Under the pieces are notes generated by a model. The model had not been told where the DNA came from, ran no database searches, and saw only the letters and a program-made list of their open reading frames with translations. From Chloroflexota bacterium (GTDB lineage: Bacteria > Chloroflexota > Anaerolineae > UBA4142), in the NCBI GenBank assembly GCA_023381515.1, contig JAMCQI010000072.1:1-29403 (forward strand): a stretch of DNA of 29,403 nt. Direction: 5' to 3'. Positions 1-7,772 of this stretch are shown one piece after another; position 1 is the first letter of the stretch, and every line of letters begins with the position of its first letter. The position numbers and the translations under genes are program-made.

Positions 1-60
1 GGTTGCAAGTGCGTTGAGGTCGAAGGTGTAATCGAAGAAAACGGGTTTCTTGACGGAAGC

Positions 61-81
61 CCTCCCCTTGCCAAGGGGAGG
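61..81. repeat. Short perfect inverted repeat (hairpin)
   Basis: A 9-bp perfect stem (61-69 with 73-81) closes on a 3-nt loop. It lies about 60 bp beyond the stop of the minus-strand gene ending at 140. No T-run follows on either strand, so it is more like a dispersed palindromic repeat or an mRNA-end stabiliser than a classical intrinsic terminator. Confidence 0.5.
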
Positions 82-139
82 TAACAACGCGGGAAATGGG
101 TTTCTGGGAGAATGCAATTGATCGAACGACGTACATTTC

Positions 140-1012
140 CTAAAGCCGCGTGACCACCCTCAAGACGTCGAGCGTCGCCCACTTGCTGTCTCTGCCTGCA
201 CCATCCACATCTATCAGGAGCGATCCTTGAAAACTGCGCTCGAGCGCCCAACGCGCGCCGTCGCGCTGCCTCGCCCACACCTCCTCGATCGCTCCTCGCG
301 CACGCCCGTCGTTCGCTCGATCCACCTTCGTCAGCGCGCGGAGCGCGAGCAGCGTGTCCCCGTCGTCGAACGAGGGAAACGCGCCCGCGCGCGGGAACTC
401 GCCCTCTGCCAGGCCATCCAGCACGAACTCCGCCCCGCGTGCGACGGCCTCCTCGATCGCCGGCGAACGGTGCGCGCTCGGTAATTCCGACAATCCCCAG
501 ATCGCGCAAGCCGCCGCGCCCGGTGCGCCCGGAGCGATCGCGGCGGCAATCCGGTCGGCGACCTCCAACACTCGCCGGTCTTGTTGCATAAAGTAGAGCA
601 AAGCGTGGAGCAGCAGCCCGGCCGACTCCGGCCCCAGGTCCGCGAATTCGCCGTCCCGCACGTGATCCTGAAGAACGAGCTCGCATGCGGCGCGCGCTCG
701 CCGGCTGTTTCGCGGCACACCCAGTTCCGCTAACAGGGCGAGCGACCAGAGGGTCGCGGTATGTCGCGGCTCGTCTAGCGAGCCGGAATTCTGCCAGCCC
801 CCGGCCTCGTCCTGCGACGCAAATAGCGCCTGCACCGGCGCAGAATACAGTATCAGCTCGCGTGCCTGCGCCAGCGCCGGCGTGTCCTCGGGTCGACCGA
901 CGATGTCGCGCTGAAACCAGAAATACACAGAGGGGTTGTCCGCGTGGTCCAACAGCCAGGGTGCCGGGTCGCCGCGGAGCCGGTAGCGCCAGTCGGCCGC
1001 CGGATCGGTCAC
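140..1012 (-). CDS. Hypothetical protein, possibly alpha-alpha toroid (prenyltransferase/squalene-cyclase-like) fold
   Basis: This encodes 290 residues with no signal peptide or membrane segment. Helical, Ala/Leu-rich segments carry a Gly-Gly-Trp turn after about residue 70 (DEAGGWQNSG), then HTATLWSLALLAELG. That pattern recalls the prenyltransferase/squalene-oxidase repeat proteins of bacteria, often left unnamed, whose N-terminus reads W-L-L-x-x-x-x-N-P-S-V-x-x-F. The start is GTG and overlaps the stop of the upstream gene by 4 nt (GTGA), so the two genes are probably translationally coupled. No catalytic residues of a true cyclase can be assigned. The fold is an inference from sequence pattern only; a specific function cannot be given. 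Confidence 0.7.
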   Translation of the reverse strand: MTDPAADWRYRLRGDPAPWLLDHADNPSVYFWFQRDIVGRPEDTPALAQARELILYSAPVQALFASQDEAGGWQNSGSLDEPRHTATLWSLALLAELGVPRNSRRARAACELVLQDHVRDGEFADLGPESAGLLLHALLYFMQQDRRVLEVADRIAAAIAPGAPGAAACAIWGLSELPSAHRSPAIEEAVARGAEFVLDGLAEGEFPRAGAFPSFDDGDTLLALRALTKVDRANDGRARGAIEEVWARQRDGARWALERSFQGSLLIDVDGAGRDSKWATLDVLRVVTRL

Positions 1013-1431
1013 GCTTCAAACTCCTCCAGCATCGGCTGCAAAACCGCGATCATGCCGGCCAGCTTCTTCGACAACGTCTTCACGAGCTTGGCGTCCAACT
1101 CGGTGTACGGTACGACCTCGTGGACGCGGCTCCACGAGTTCGTCCACTGTTCGATCTCGACGCGCGGGCCCAGCGCGGCGTGAATTTCTACGCCGCGGCT
1201 CCCGAAATACGCGAGCAGCGCGTCATTCGTCGGTTTGTCCGCCTCGAAATGCAAGCCGACTTCGATTAGTCGTTCTTGGCCGCGGACCCACACTTCGTAG
1301 TGCAGCTTGGGGTTCCGATAGCTCAGCTTGACGATACTGAAGAATGAGCGGGCCTCAAAATCGCGGAGCTTGCGCGGCAGCTGCTTGCGCGTGCTGTCGA
1401 CGAGAGTAACTTGGAATTGTTGAATTCGCAC
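1009..1431 (-). CDS. Hypothetical protein, coupled to the downstream toroid-like gene
   Basis: A 140-residue soluble, charged protein without signal peptide or recognisable motif. It starts at a GTG (1429-1431) with no obvious Shine-Dalgarno, and its stop overlaps the GTG of the next gene by 4 nt. Basic residues dominate the first third (QLPRKLRDFEARSFF), and the C-terminus is a probable long helix (KLVKTLSKKLAGMIAVLQPM). I do not recognise the family. The overlap with the 290-residue gene suggests the two products act together. Little sequence upstream separates it from the IS630 remnant, so its promoter may have been disturbed. Confidence 0.65.
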   Translation of the reverse strand: MRIQQFQVTLVDSTRKQLPRKLRDFEARSFFSIVKLSYRNPKLHYEVWVRGQERLIEVGLHFEADKPTNDALLAYFGSRGVEIHAALGPRVEIEQWTNSWSRVHEVVPYTELDAKLVKTLSKKLAGMIAVLQPMLEEFEA

Positions 1432-1508
1432 GATTGCGGCATTCTAGCACACCAACGGCGGAGCGACAAGGCGCGCAGCTGAATTCTGACGGTTCGCCGT
1501 TCGCCCAA

Positions 1509-1990
1509 TCAGATTACACGCCACGGTTTCAAGGACATCGTCGTCCACATCCGCGCAATCGTGCTGTGCGAAATGGAGCGTTCCAAGGCGGCGTGGCTGA
1601 GTTCGCCGGCCAAGTCACGGCTGGTGCAGACGGTCACCCCGTCGAATCGGCGGTTTGGTGATGCGCCAGAGTCGTCAAGACCACCGTCTCCCGGTCGCGA
1701 AGGGAAAAAGCGGGCGGTCGGCCCGAGCGGGGCTGATCCCCTAAGCGTTCCACCAGCGGTTGTTTGGCTTGGCGACCTTCGAGGAAGCGGCGTCGCCAGA
1801 AAATCACCTTGTCCCGGCCGCAGTCCAAGCGGCGGGCCGTCTCTTCAATTGTTACCTCGTTGCGGTCAGCCCACAGAAGGATACGGGCCCGGTCTGCCAA
1901 CCGAGCTTCCGTCTTGCCTTTCCGAGTGAGGGCCCGGAGGTCGCGCTTGTCCTTGCGGGACAGACGAATGACGTATTTGGACTGCTGCAT
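1509..1990 (-). pseudogene. Truncated, frameshifted IS630-family transposase remnant
   Basis: The first 118 codons from the ATG at 1990 encode the helix-turn-helix part typical of IS630/Tc1-like transposases: a basic N-terminus, ARRLDCGRDKVIFWRRRF, then a Gly-Asp-x-Pro-Arg-Ser-Gly-Arg-Pro-Pro linker. That frame stops at 1634. The family-typical continuation (TSRDLAGELS and SISHSTIARMW, ending near LKPWRVI) is found in another frame down to a stop at 1509-1511, so a frameshift lies near 1650. The whole DDE catalytic domain is missing; intact members have roughly 340 residues. It is a dead insertion-sequence fragment. No terminal inverted repeats were found by eye. Confidence 0.8.
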
Positions 1991-2068
1991 GCTGGCTCTT
2001 ATGCGCGTGATGGGGATACGATGAGGAGCTCATTATGCCGTCGGATTACTTGCGAGACAAGGTACTAC

Positions 2069-2116
2069 TTGGCCAATTGCCTAGTTGACTAATTGACCGA
2101 TTGACCCGTTGCCCAA
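2069..2116 (+). repeat. Six degenerate 8-bp tandem repeats (TTGNCYRN-like)
   Basis: Six consecutive octamers all begin with TTG: ttggccaa, ttgcctag, ttgactaa, ttgaccga, ttgacccg, ttgcccaa. They end 7 bp before the -35 box of the tRNA-Glu promoter. Several contain TTGAC, so they resemble spare -35 elements. They may be a binding array or simply slipped-strand repeats. Confidence 0.75.
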
Positions 2117-2123
2117 CGTCGAT

Positions 2124-2152
2124 TTGACCTTAAGCATCAGATTTGGTAGAAT
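2124..2152 (+). promoter_or_regulatory. Sigma-70-type promoter of tRNA-Glu
   Basis: TTGACC (2124-2129) and TAGAAT (2147-2152) are separated by exactly 17 bp, and the tRNA begins 17 bp after the -10 box. Position and near-consensus boxes make this the evident tRNA promoter. Confidence 0.85.
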
Positions 2153-2168
2153 AAACGGCGTAGGGATC

Positions 2169-2241
2169 GCCCCCATCGTCTAGGGGACTAGGACGTGGCC
2201 CTTTCAAGGCCAAAACTGGGATTCGAATTCCCATGGGGGCA
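2169..2241 (+). tRNA. tRNA-Glu, anticodon TTC
   Basis: The 73-nt cloverleaf is read directly. The acceptor is GCCCCCA (2169-2175) paired with TGGGGGC (2234-2240) plus discriminator A. The anticodon stem is TGGCC/GGCCA around the loop CTTTCAA, with anticodon TTC at 2203-2205. The T-arm is TGGGA-TTCGAAT-TCCCA. The CCA end is not encoded. The gene has its own promoter (2124-2152) and terminator (2272-2299). Its last 13 nt plus two following bases recur at 6497-6511. Confidence 0.95.
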
Positions 2242-2243
2242 AG
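2229..2243 (+). repeat. tRNA-Glu 3'-end copy of a 15-bp direct repeat (possible attL)
   Basis: The 15-bp word TCCCATGGGGGCAAG covers the last 13 nt of the tRNA plus 2 nt, and recurs in the same orientation at 6497-6511. Integrases commonly use tRNA 3' ends as attachment sites. No integrase gene is seen between the copies. Confidence 0.5.
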
Positions 2244-2271
2244 TCTTTTTGACGGTATAGAACGGCTTGAT

Positions 2272-2299
2272 GACGCGCAACTGCGCGTCTTTTCTTTTT
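2272..2299 (+). terminator. Intrinsic terminator after tRNA-Glu
   Basis: A 7-bp stem GACGCGC/GCGCGTC (2272-2278 with 2283-2289) with a 4-nt loop is followed by TTTTCTTTTT. It lies 30 nt after the tRNA. Confidence 0.85.
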
Positions 2300-2537
2300 C
2301 GGCGGGCTCGCGGGCACGACCACGTGGCGGAGCACGAGCCACTTGTCCTCAAGTGAGACACCCCTCGGTTCCTCCCATACAGGGAGTCGGCCTCCAAAAG
2401 AGCCGTCTAGTACCACCAGCAGATTGTGTGCGGAATTCCGGCGGAGTCAAATTCGGATCGGATGGGGTTCTCAGTCAGCGCCGGGACCAAGAAGAATCCA
2501 CGATCACTTACGAGGGGATCAATCAGTATCGCAACTC

Positions 2538-2573
2538 CCGTCTGACATCGAAGTACCCATCGATGTCAGACGG
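2538..2573. terminator. Perfect 14-bp hairpin after the lipoprotein gene
   Basis: Perfect inverted repeat 2538-2551 / 2560-2573 with an 8-nt loop, just downstream of the minus-strand lipoprotein stop at 2584. No T-run follows on the minus strand, so it may be an RNA-stabilising or weak terminator. The bases from 2300 to 2537 show no gene or other clear element. Confidence 0.6.
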
Positions 2574-2583
2574 TTTCGTCGAC

Positions 2584-5424
2584 CTAGTTGGGATTCTGTC
2601 TCTCTCTGATAGTAACGACCCCATAATAGGTCAGAACCGGCAATTGGAAACTCAAGGTCCCGTTCCTCATGGTGTAATCTATTCTCTGAATGCCATCCGC
2701 GTCGGGAGAGGCATAATTCACCTCAAGCTCTTTTCCGAGCAGTTGCTCGTCAAGAGCGATCTCGAAATCGATGTCGGTCTGTGAAGTAAGTTGCATGGCG
2801 TTGGGATCATAGTTGTAGTTTACAATGTGCAGGACGGTCGATCGAGCAGTGTCATCCCGGTACTCCAGGACAGCAACGTTCTCATTGGCGCTGGTCTGGA
2901 TATCGGCCGGAAGTAGCTCGGCGAGGATCGCAGCCACCTGCTCTCTGGTCGACGCATCTTGGGTTCTGCGGTAGAAGGAACCGGAGACGTGCTGCTGGTA
3001 GACGACTAGTCCCGCGCCATATTCGTAGTAGCCATCGGCGAACGAGTCTGTAAAATGTGCGCTGAGTGACTCACAGCTCTTGTCGGGGGAGCAGGCAGCA
3101 TCCCCAAAGGCGACAATTCGGCCTCCGCCGTGCGCATAGGCGAGCAGCAGGTCGATCTGCGAGGCCGAGAGCGTAAGCGGCCCCGGCAAGACCACGACGT
3201 CATACTGGTTCAACGCGGCGAGGGTAAGCTTGTCTTTCATCCAATGGCCGTCCCCCATAAAGAGCACGTCGTATTGAAGATGGGCGTCCAAGAGCAAATT
3301 GGAGATCCCGTAGAAGGCGGCGGTATTCCCTTTCGCCGAGGCATAGGAATACAACACTCCTACCTTAGCGATCGAATGGAGTCCGTCATACACCGCGTGG
3401 TTTTCGTGTATGAAATCGTAATAAGGCTTCATTTGCTGCATATCGACACTGTATAAATGGAAATCTGATCCATTGAGCAACCAGAGGGCATAGGGCACAT
3501 AAGTGTAGCCTCCGGCCGAATATGCCTCCGCGGTGAATATTTTCTCAAGTTGCGTTGCGTCGCTCCTCGCGAAAAGCCTTGCCGTGGTCGTACCGCTGTG
3601 TGGTATAGTCGCAGCGGGTTTCCCCACGCCACAGGCTAGTTTGTACATGGGTATGCTTCTACCAGTCGGAGGGAGAGGGAAAGCATGCTCTGGATTGAGA
3701 TAATCCACCTCGTCCGCAATTGGCAACGAATTGTAGTCCATTTCCCACGTATTGGCAGTAAAGTAAATAGTTTTCCCTTTGGACTGGGCATACGCTCTAG
3801 TCTCGGCAATCAGTCCGTGCCAGAAGCTCTTGATGCTAGTCATCTGAAAGTCCTCCAAGTCATGGAACAATGGGATGAGAGACTGGGCGTTGCTCTTGAA
3901 AGTGCTCAGGTAACGTGCTCTGATAAACTCGGCATAGTCGAATTCTGCGATGTCTGGGATGCCGTAGGCCGCAAGCTCCTTCACCGTATATTTCTTCGCA
4001 AGATAATCTCTAAAACCTTGAAGACTGTATTCGGAAAAACAGCCCTTATGTCCGTTCAAAGTGCCGGAGAATGCTTCCCAAGTATCCAAGGCAATGATAT
4101 CCGCCCCCGCGTCAATCGCGTCTTTGGTATTTTGCTTGACAATACTCCGCACCACCGGACTGTTTTGGTCAACCCAGTAGCGACCTCCGGGCGGATCAGA
4201 ATACATGACCTTGTTCCCGTCGATGTCGATACACGACTCGGCTGAAAGAGGGGTAATCGGACTCGAGATGTCGAGCGTGATCCATGCCGCGTACATCGTT
4301 CCAGCATCGTGCGCGATGCGAGGAAGTTTGCCGCGCTCCGGATTAACGTAATCGGTCCTCTTTCCCTCTAGTGGAACGTGAGTACTCCCAACCACACTCG
4401 CGTGCGTTTGAGAGATTACCGCGAGACTATTCCAATCGGGCAGGTCGGAGATGAAGATATCATCAGACGCGGGGAAGCTTCCGACGCGATTGAAACCCAG
4501 GGATCCATAATCAAAAAAGAGCAACTCGCGAGTGTCCTTCACGAGAACGTCGTCCACGTACGTCGAAGCCGACGTGGCAGCCGCCCAGCTTGCTTCGAGT
4601 TGCAGAGCGAGCTTTGCTTGAGGCGCCCGCGCATCCTCAGCCAAGGTTCCTCGTCCAAAGAATTTTCCGTCCAGGTAAGCAAAAACCTCGAGCTTGTCCG
4701 GTTCGATCACCATTCGGAAGGTATGCCACTCGTCGTATCCAACTGCGGCGCTACCGACATCCCCCGGTGAATTCTCGCCTCGGATCGAACAAGCAGCGGT
4801 TGGCGTTCGCTGCTCATCCGCGTTGATTCCACATTGGACGATTTGAGGCATCTCTTTCGTGACGGATACTTGAACTCCGATGCCGGCTTGTCCGCCTTTG
4901 TGATCAGAGGCGAGCATCACTTTGGCTTCTACAGTCAGCGGCTTATCCAGGGGAACTGACGCGTATTGATTCGGCACGAGTCTGGCTAGACCGAGGCCGG
5001 CGCCCGATCCTTCAGATCGGCGCAAAAACAGCCGCCCATCTACTTGAGCCACCTCTACTTGGGAACCGTTTGTCTCGATCTTCCAGCGTGCGGGGTCGAT
5101 CGTGCCTCCGAAAAAGTCCTCGAAGAAGGCTGGCGGCTCAGGGGCCGGCGTACCGGCCGCGGCCGGTGCGGAAACTGGTGTCCGCGTCGAGGTCGGCGTC
5201 AGGGTCGCTCCCGGCTTGCGCGTCGCGCGCGGTGTGTGCGTCGGCGATGGAGCGGCTGGAGCAGTTGATGTCGGCGCCACCGGCGCGGCTGTGCCCGGGG
5301 GCAGAGCCGTGAGAAGTTGCCCAGTCGCAGTTACCGCAGCGGGTGGAATTTCGCGGCAAGAGCTCACAGATAGAAGCACCATCGACGCGAAACAAAACGT
5401 GAGAAATGCGAGTGTTCGCTTCAT
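2584..5424 (-). CDS. Large surface lipoprotein: LamG-like domain plus glycoside-hydrolase-like and GATase-like domains
   Basis: This encodes 946 residues. A lipoprotein signal ends at Cys23 (V-S-S-C). A Thr/Pro/Ala-rich linker (about residues 24-95, with repeated T-P and A-P pairs) holds the protein off the membrane. A concanavalin/LamG-like beta-sandwich follows at about 97-300 (EDFFGGTIDPARWKIE, ending in YVDDVLV). The central region at about 340-680 looks like a TIM-barrel of the beta-galactosidase/GHL type (DAGADIIALDTWEAFSG, FTANTWEMDY). About 690-830 resembles the glutamine-amidotransferase-like domain of such enzymes (DVVVLPGPLTLSASQ, YAHGGGRIVAFGDAA), with a beta-sandwich end. A secreted, cell-anchored carbohydrate-active protein is likely, but catalytic acids cannot be assigned and no exact GH family is claimed. 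It has its own upstream promoter and is not part of an operon. Confidence 0.8.
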   Translation of the reverse strand: MKRTLAFLTFCFASMVLLSVSSCREIPPAAVTATGQLLTALPPGTAAPVAPTSTAPAAPSPTHTPRATRKPGATLTPTSTRTPVSAPAAAGTPAPEPPAFFEDFFGGTIDPARWKIETNGSQVEVAQVDGRLFLRRSEGSGAGLGLARLVPNQYASVPLDKPLTVEAKVMLASDHKGGQAGIGVQVSVTKEMPQIVQCGINADEQRTPTAACSIRGENSPGDVGSAAVGYDEWHTFRMVIEPDKLEVFAYLDGKFFGRGTLAEDARAPQAKLALQLEASWAAATSASTYVDDVLVKDTRELLFFDYGSLGFNRVGSFPASDDIFISDLPDWNSLAVISQTHASVVGSTHVPLEGKRTDYVNPERGKLPRIAHDAGTMYAAWITLDISSPITPLSAESCIDIDGNKVMYSDPPGGRYWVDQNSPVVRSIVKQNTKDAIDAGADIIALDTWEAFSGTLNGHKGCFSEYSLQGFRDYLAKKYTVKELAAYGIPDIAEFDYAEFIRARYLSTFKSNAQSLIPLFHDLEDFQMTSIKSFWHGLIAETRAYAQSKGKTIYFTANTWEMDYNSLPIADEVDYLNPEHAFPLPPTGRSIPMYKLACGVGKPAATIPHSGTTTARLFARSDATQLEKIFTAEAYSAGGYTYVPYALWLLNGSDFHLYSVDMQQMKPYYDFIHENHAVYDGLHSIAKVGVLYSYASAKGNTAAFYGISNLLLDAHLQYDVLFMGDGHWMKDKLTLAALNQYDVVVLPGPLTLSASQIDLLLAYAHGGGRIVAFGDAACSPDKSCESLSAHFTDSFADGYYEYGAGLVVYQQHVSGSFYRRTQDASTREQVAAILAELLPADIQTSANENVAVLEYRDDTARSTVLHIVNYNYDPNAMQLTSQTDIDFEIALDEQLLGKELEVNYASPDADGIQRIDYTMRNGTLSFQLPVLTYYGVVTIRERQNPN

Positions 5425-5692
5425 TGCGCTTTGACCCCACTTCCCGACCCACTTGCCGTCCTAGGAACCGGTAAGATACGGCACGAGGGCCTTGTCGTCG
5501 CAGACAAAGGCTCTTGTCCCCTCCCTTGCCGCCCGTAGACTGTAATGCGTCACGCCCACACAGGCAACGAGGAATGCCTTCCCGCCCAAAACGCGATGTG
5601 GAAGGCACAGCATGACCCGCCGCGACGCCTCTGGGTTCAACGGGTCTACCGCGCTTCATCGGTATCGGGTTTTGCGGCCCGGGCAAATGAAA

Positions 5693-5722
5693 ACGACTGC
5701 CTGGACAGAATAAGGCAGTCGT
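5693..5722 (-). terminator. Terminator-like hairpin in the lipoprotein leader
   Basis: A perfect 10-bp stem (5693-5702 with 5713-5722) with a 10-nt loop is followed on the minus strand by TTTTCATTT. It lies between the minus-strand promoter at 5810-5838 and the lipoprotein start at 5424, so it could act as an attenuator in a leader of about 380 nt. Confidence 0.5.
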
Positions 5723-5809
5723 CACCCGTCGAAGACCCTTCGCATTCGCGATTGTTCCTGTGTTTGACGCCGCAAAGATCGGAACAACCTTGTGCGAGCT
5801 TGCACAACA

Positions 5810-5838
5810 AATATACTACCGATTTCTGGGTAGGTCAA
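5810..5838 (-). promoter_or_regulatory. Sigma-70-type promoter reading toward the lipoprotein gene
   Basis: On the minus strand, TTGACC (5833-5838) and TATATT (5810-5815) are separated by exactly 17 bp within a locally AT-rich patch. The predicted start near 5803 gives a leader of about 380 nt before the lipoprotein ATG. A 6-bp hairpin (TTGTGC/GCACAA) sits at the predicted transcript start. Confidence 0.6.
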
Positions 5839-6496
5839 TGATTTTTGGGGCGAGAATGGGCGTACGGTCGTCGTCGGCGTGCGATCTCATCTGGACACGC
5901 CCAGTCTGCGCGTCGTGAGCCTCAATGAAAGAAGCGCCCTTCCGCTAATGGTGGACGAATCGCACGCCGCGCTGAAAGCGGAACTGCCGGCACGCGAACG
6001 AGCGTCGCGCGAGGCACTTGAGAAAAAGAAACGAGGACAGCCTGCTTATCAAGAAACAAGAGCACGAAGGCCGCTACCACGCCAAATGAACACGTTCGGT
6101 CAGGAGGGCTACATCTGTAGCAGCCTACGGCTTGCAGTCGGGCTGGAATCGATGTCACATTGACCAAAGAGTGTGCGGGGACCGGATGAACGCCAAGATA
6201 TTTGGCTTGCGTCGCAGGCGCTGTTTACCTGGCATGCTCGTCTCGACAGGTCGTAGGATCAACGACTCCGGGGGGAGGCCCAACTGACGGCTGGCACAAA
6301 TCGAGCAACGGTGAGTGACCAATCGCCCGGCAGTTATCACGATCCACATCGCATCAGAACGTTCTACCAAGAGGTGGAAAGCGGCGGAAAAGGCTATTAC
6401 GGGTTGCCGTACTTTGGGCTGGCACGACCTCTCGGGACCGGTCGTAGACGTAAGTGCGCTGTGCACATGAACAACATACCGTCAATAACGCGAGTC
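5839..6496. other. Gene-poor stretch, no supported feature
   Basis: Open frames here are short and carry no motif or convincing start. I see no RNA gene. Decayed coding sequence cannot be excluded. Confidence 0.5.
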
Positions 6497-6511
6497 TCCC
6501 ATGGGGGCAAG
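6497..6511 (+). repeat. Second copy of the tRNA-Glu 3'-end 15-mer (possible attR)
   Basis: Identical in sequence and orientation to 2229-2243. The bases upstream of it do not resemble the tRNA body, so it is not a complete second tRNA. As with the real tRNA, a strong plus-strand terminator follows about 25 nt later (6534-6576). Confidence 0.5.
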
Positions 6512-6533
6512 GGAATCTATCCCGCCAGAAAGC

Positions 6534-6576
6534 TGACCCGGCAAACGCATAACGTGCGATTGCCGGGTCAGTTTTT
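6534..6576 (+). terminator. Strong intrinsic terminator
   Basis: Perfect 11-bp stem TGACCCGGCAA / TTGCCGGGTCA (6534-6544 with 6560-6570) followed by GTTTTTGTT. No plus-strand gene lies directly upstream. Its spacing from the 15-bp tRNA-end copy (about 25 nt) resembles that of the tRNA to its own terminator. Confidence 0.85.
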
Positions 6577-6765
6577 GTTATCGGGCCCCCGTCGCTCTTG
6601 ACTCGGCAGGCCCTCAGCCGTGCTGTTGCCCGGCGGACGAGCACGAGCAGACAGACGAGGTGGGACAACTTGACCTGACCGGGCGTGGCTAGCCAGCAGG
6701 ATTATACCGTGGCGGACGGCAAATGCAAAAAGGGCAGTCCCGCCATTTCGCCGGACCGCTCGTTC

Positions 6766-6851
6766 GAGTTTCAAAACAAGGCGCCCAACAATCAGCCCCC
6801 GAGCAGAGTTAGCTGTTCGAAGGCTCCGTTGGGCGCCCTATTTCGAAACTC
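6766..6851 (-). repeat. Long interrupted inverted repeat at the 3' end of the GNAT gene
   Basis: Arms at 6766-6789 and 6828-6851 share a perfect 10-bp core (GGCGCCCAAC / GTTGGGCGCC) plus a matching GAGTTT outer segment, around a 38-nt centre. On the minus strand the inner stem is followed by TTGTTTTG, so it may terminate the acetyltransferase transcript. It could also be a small non-autonomous element. Confidence 0.55.
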
Positions 6852-6865
6852 AACTCACGCGGCGC

Positions 6866-7384
6866 CTATTGTACGCCGGCCGCGAATTCCGGAGGGAACC
6901 TGACGGTTCCTTTCACCCCCTGCATTCTTTGGCAATCCAACACAATGATCATGAACGCATCGTCTGGTGCCTCGCTATACTCACACACGAGACCATGGTT
7001 CGACGCACGCTCGAATCCGAACCGGGGATAGTAGGTCGGATGGCCGACCAGCACGACGAAAGGCTCGCCGGCGCTGCGCATCGCCTCCAGTCCGGCTCGC
7101 ACTAGTGCCGAGCCAATGCCGGTTTTCTGGTATTCCGGCAGCACGGCTAGCGGTCCCAGACTGGCGCCGACCACTCTCATCTCTCCATCTTCGATGATCG
7201 CGGGGGTAAAGAGCGCATGGCCTACGATTCGTTTGTCCAGTTCCGCCACCAGCGAGACGCTCTCCGGGCAGGAATCTCGCAGGACGTTCACGATTTCGGC
7301 TTCTTCCTTCCGCCCAAAGGCTTGGAGATTCACCTCATAGATCTGTGCTTCGTCACCACGATGTTCGTTGCGAATGGCTATCAT
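6866..7384 (-). CDS. GNAT-family N-acetyltransferase
   Basis: A 172-residue protein of the acetyl-CoA-dependent GNAT superfamily, closest in pattern to YhbS-like members. Visible signs are ASLGPLAVLPEYQKTGIGSA, which holds the acetyl-CoA-binding Q/R-x-x-G-x-G/A loop (Q-K-T-G-I-G), and the strand-turn LVGHPTYYPRFGFE typical of the C-terminal half. I place the start at the ATG 7382-7384, which has GGGGAG 6 nt upstream. A longer frame up to 7531 adds a low-complexity Arg/Pro-rich segment unlike the family. The acceptor substrate is unknown. It stands alone, divergent from the catabolic cluster. Confidence 0.85.
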   Translation of the reverse strand: MIAIRNEHRGDEAQIYEVNLQAFGRKEEAEIVNVLRDSCPESVSLVAELDKRIVGHALFTPAIIEDGEMRVVGASLGPLAVLPEYQKTGIGSALVRAGLEAMRSAGEPFVVLVGHPTYYPRFGFERASNHGLVCEYSEAPDDAFMIIVLDCQRMQGVKGTVRFPPEFAAGVQ

Positions 7385-7559
7385 CTTCTGCTCCCCGGGC
7401 TTGGTAGGTCCGTCGCCGGTCGCAAAAGCGATGGCGCGCCCAAGCCCAATACACCAACAGCCGCCGCGCCTCAATCGGCCGCGTCGCGCGAGCCGTGGAG
7501 GCGCCTGCCTCTGCGGTGCCGGTTTTGTCAATTTGGATTTTCGAGAAATGGGGAGAGTC

Positions 7560-7588
7560 GGTTCCCTATGATGGATCAGCAGGGAACC
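7560..7588. repeat. 8-bp hairpin in the intergenic region
   Basis: GGTTCCCT (7560-7567) pairs with AGGGAACC (7581-7588) around a 13-nt loop. No T-run follows. It could be an operator-like palindrome between the divergent acetyltransferase and regulator genes. Confidence 0.35.
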
Positions 7589-7772
7589 TGTTGAACACCC
7601 GAGCCATCCGCTCCAATTCGTAGATTCAATTAGACTACCGCGAGATAATACTCTACTCGGTCACACCTGTCAAAAAGCTTGACCAGGGTGGGTGCTGCAC
7701 CCAAGACTGAATCACAGGGCCGCCTGGCCCGTGACCTGAAGGACAAGTGATGCATTGACGCCTTCGGGGTGC

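Noticed and set aside
5530..5700. Resemblance of the lipoprotein leader to a c-di-GMP-I riboswitch (CGCAAA and GGTAG segments)
   Set aside because: The conserved 5' segment and the pairing order of that class could not be laid out, so no riboswitch is called.
5879..6163. Plus-strand open frame of 94 codons with a charged, helical-looking middle part
   Set aside because: No ribosome site, no family pattern, and a region otherwise without coding character; likely chance.
6155..6466. Minus-strand open frame of 103 codons between the att-like repeat and the gap
   Set aside because: No recognisable motif of an integrase or transposase and no ribosome site, so it was not taken as the missing integrase.
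7385..7531. 49-residue N-terminal extension of the acetyltransferase
   Set aside because: Arg/Pro/Gly-rich, unlike GNAT proteins; the ATG at 7384 has a good ribosome site.
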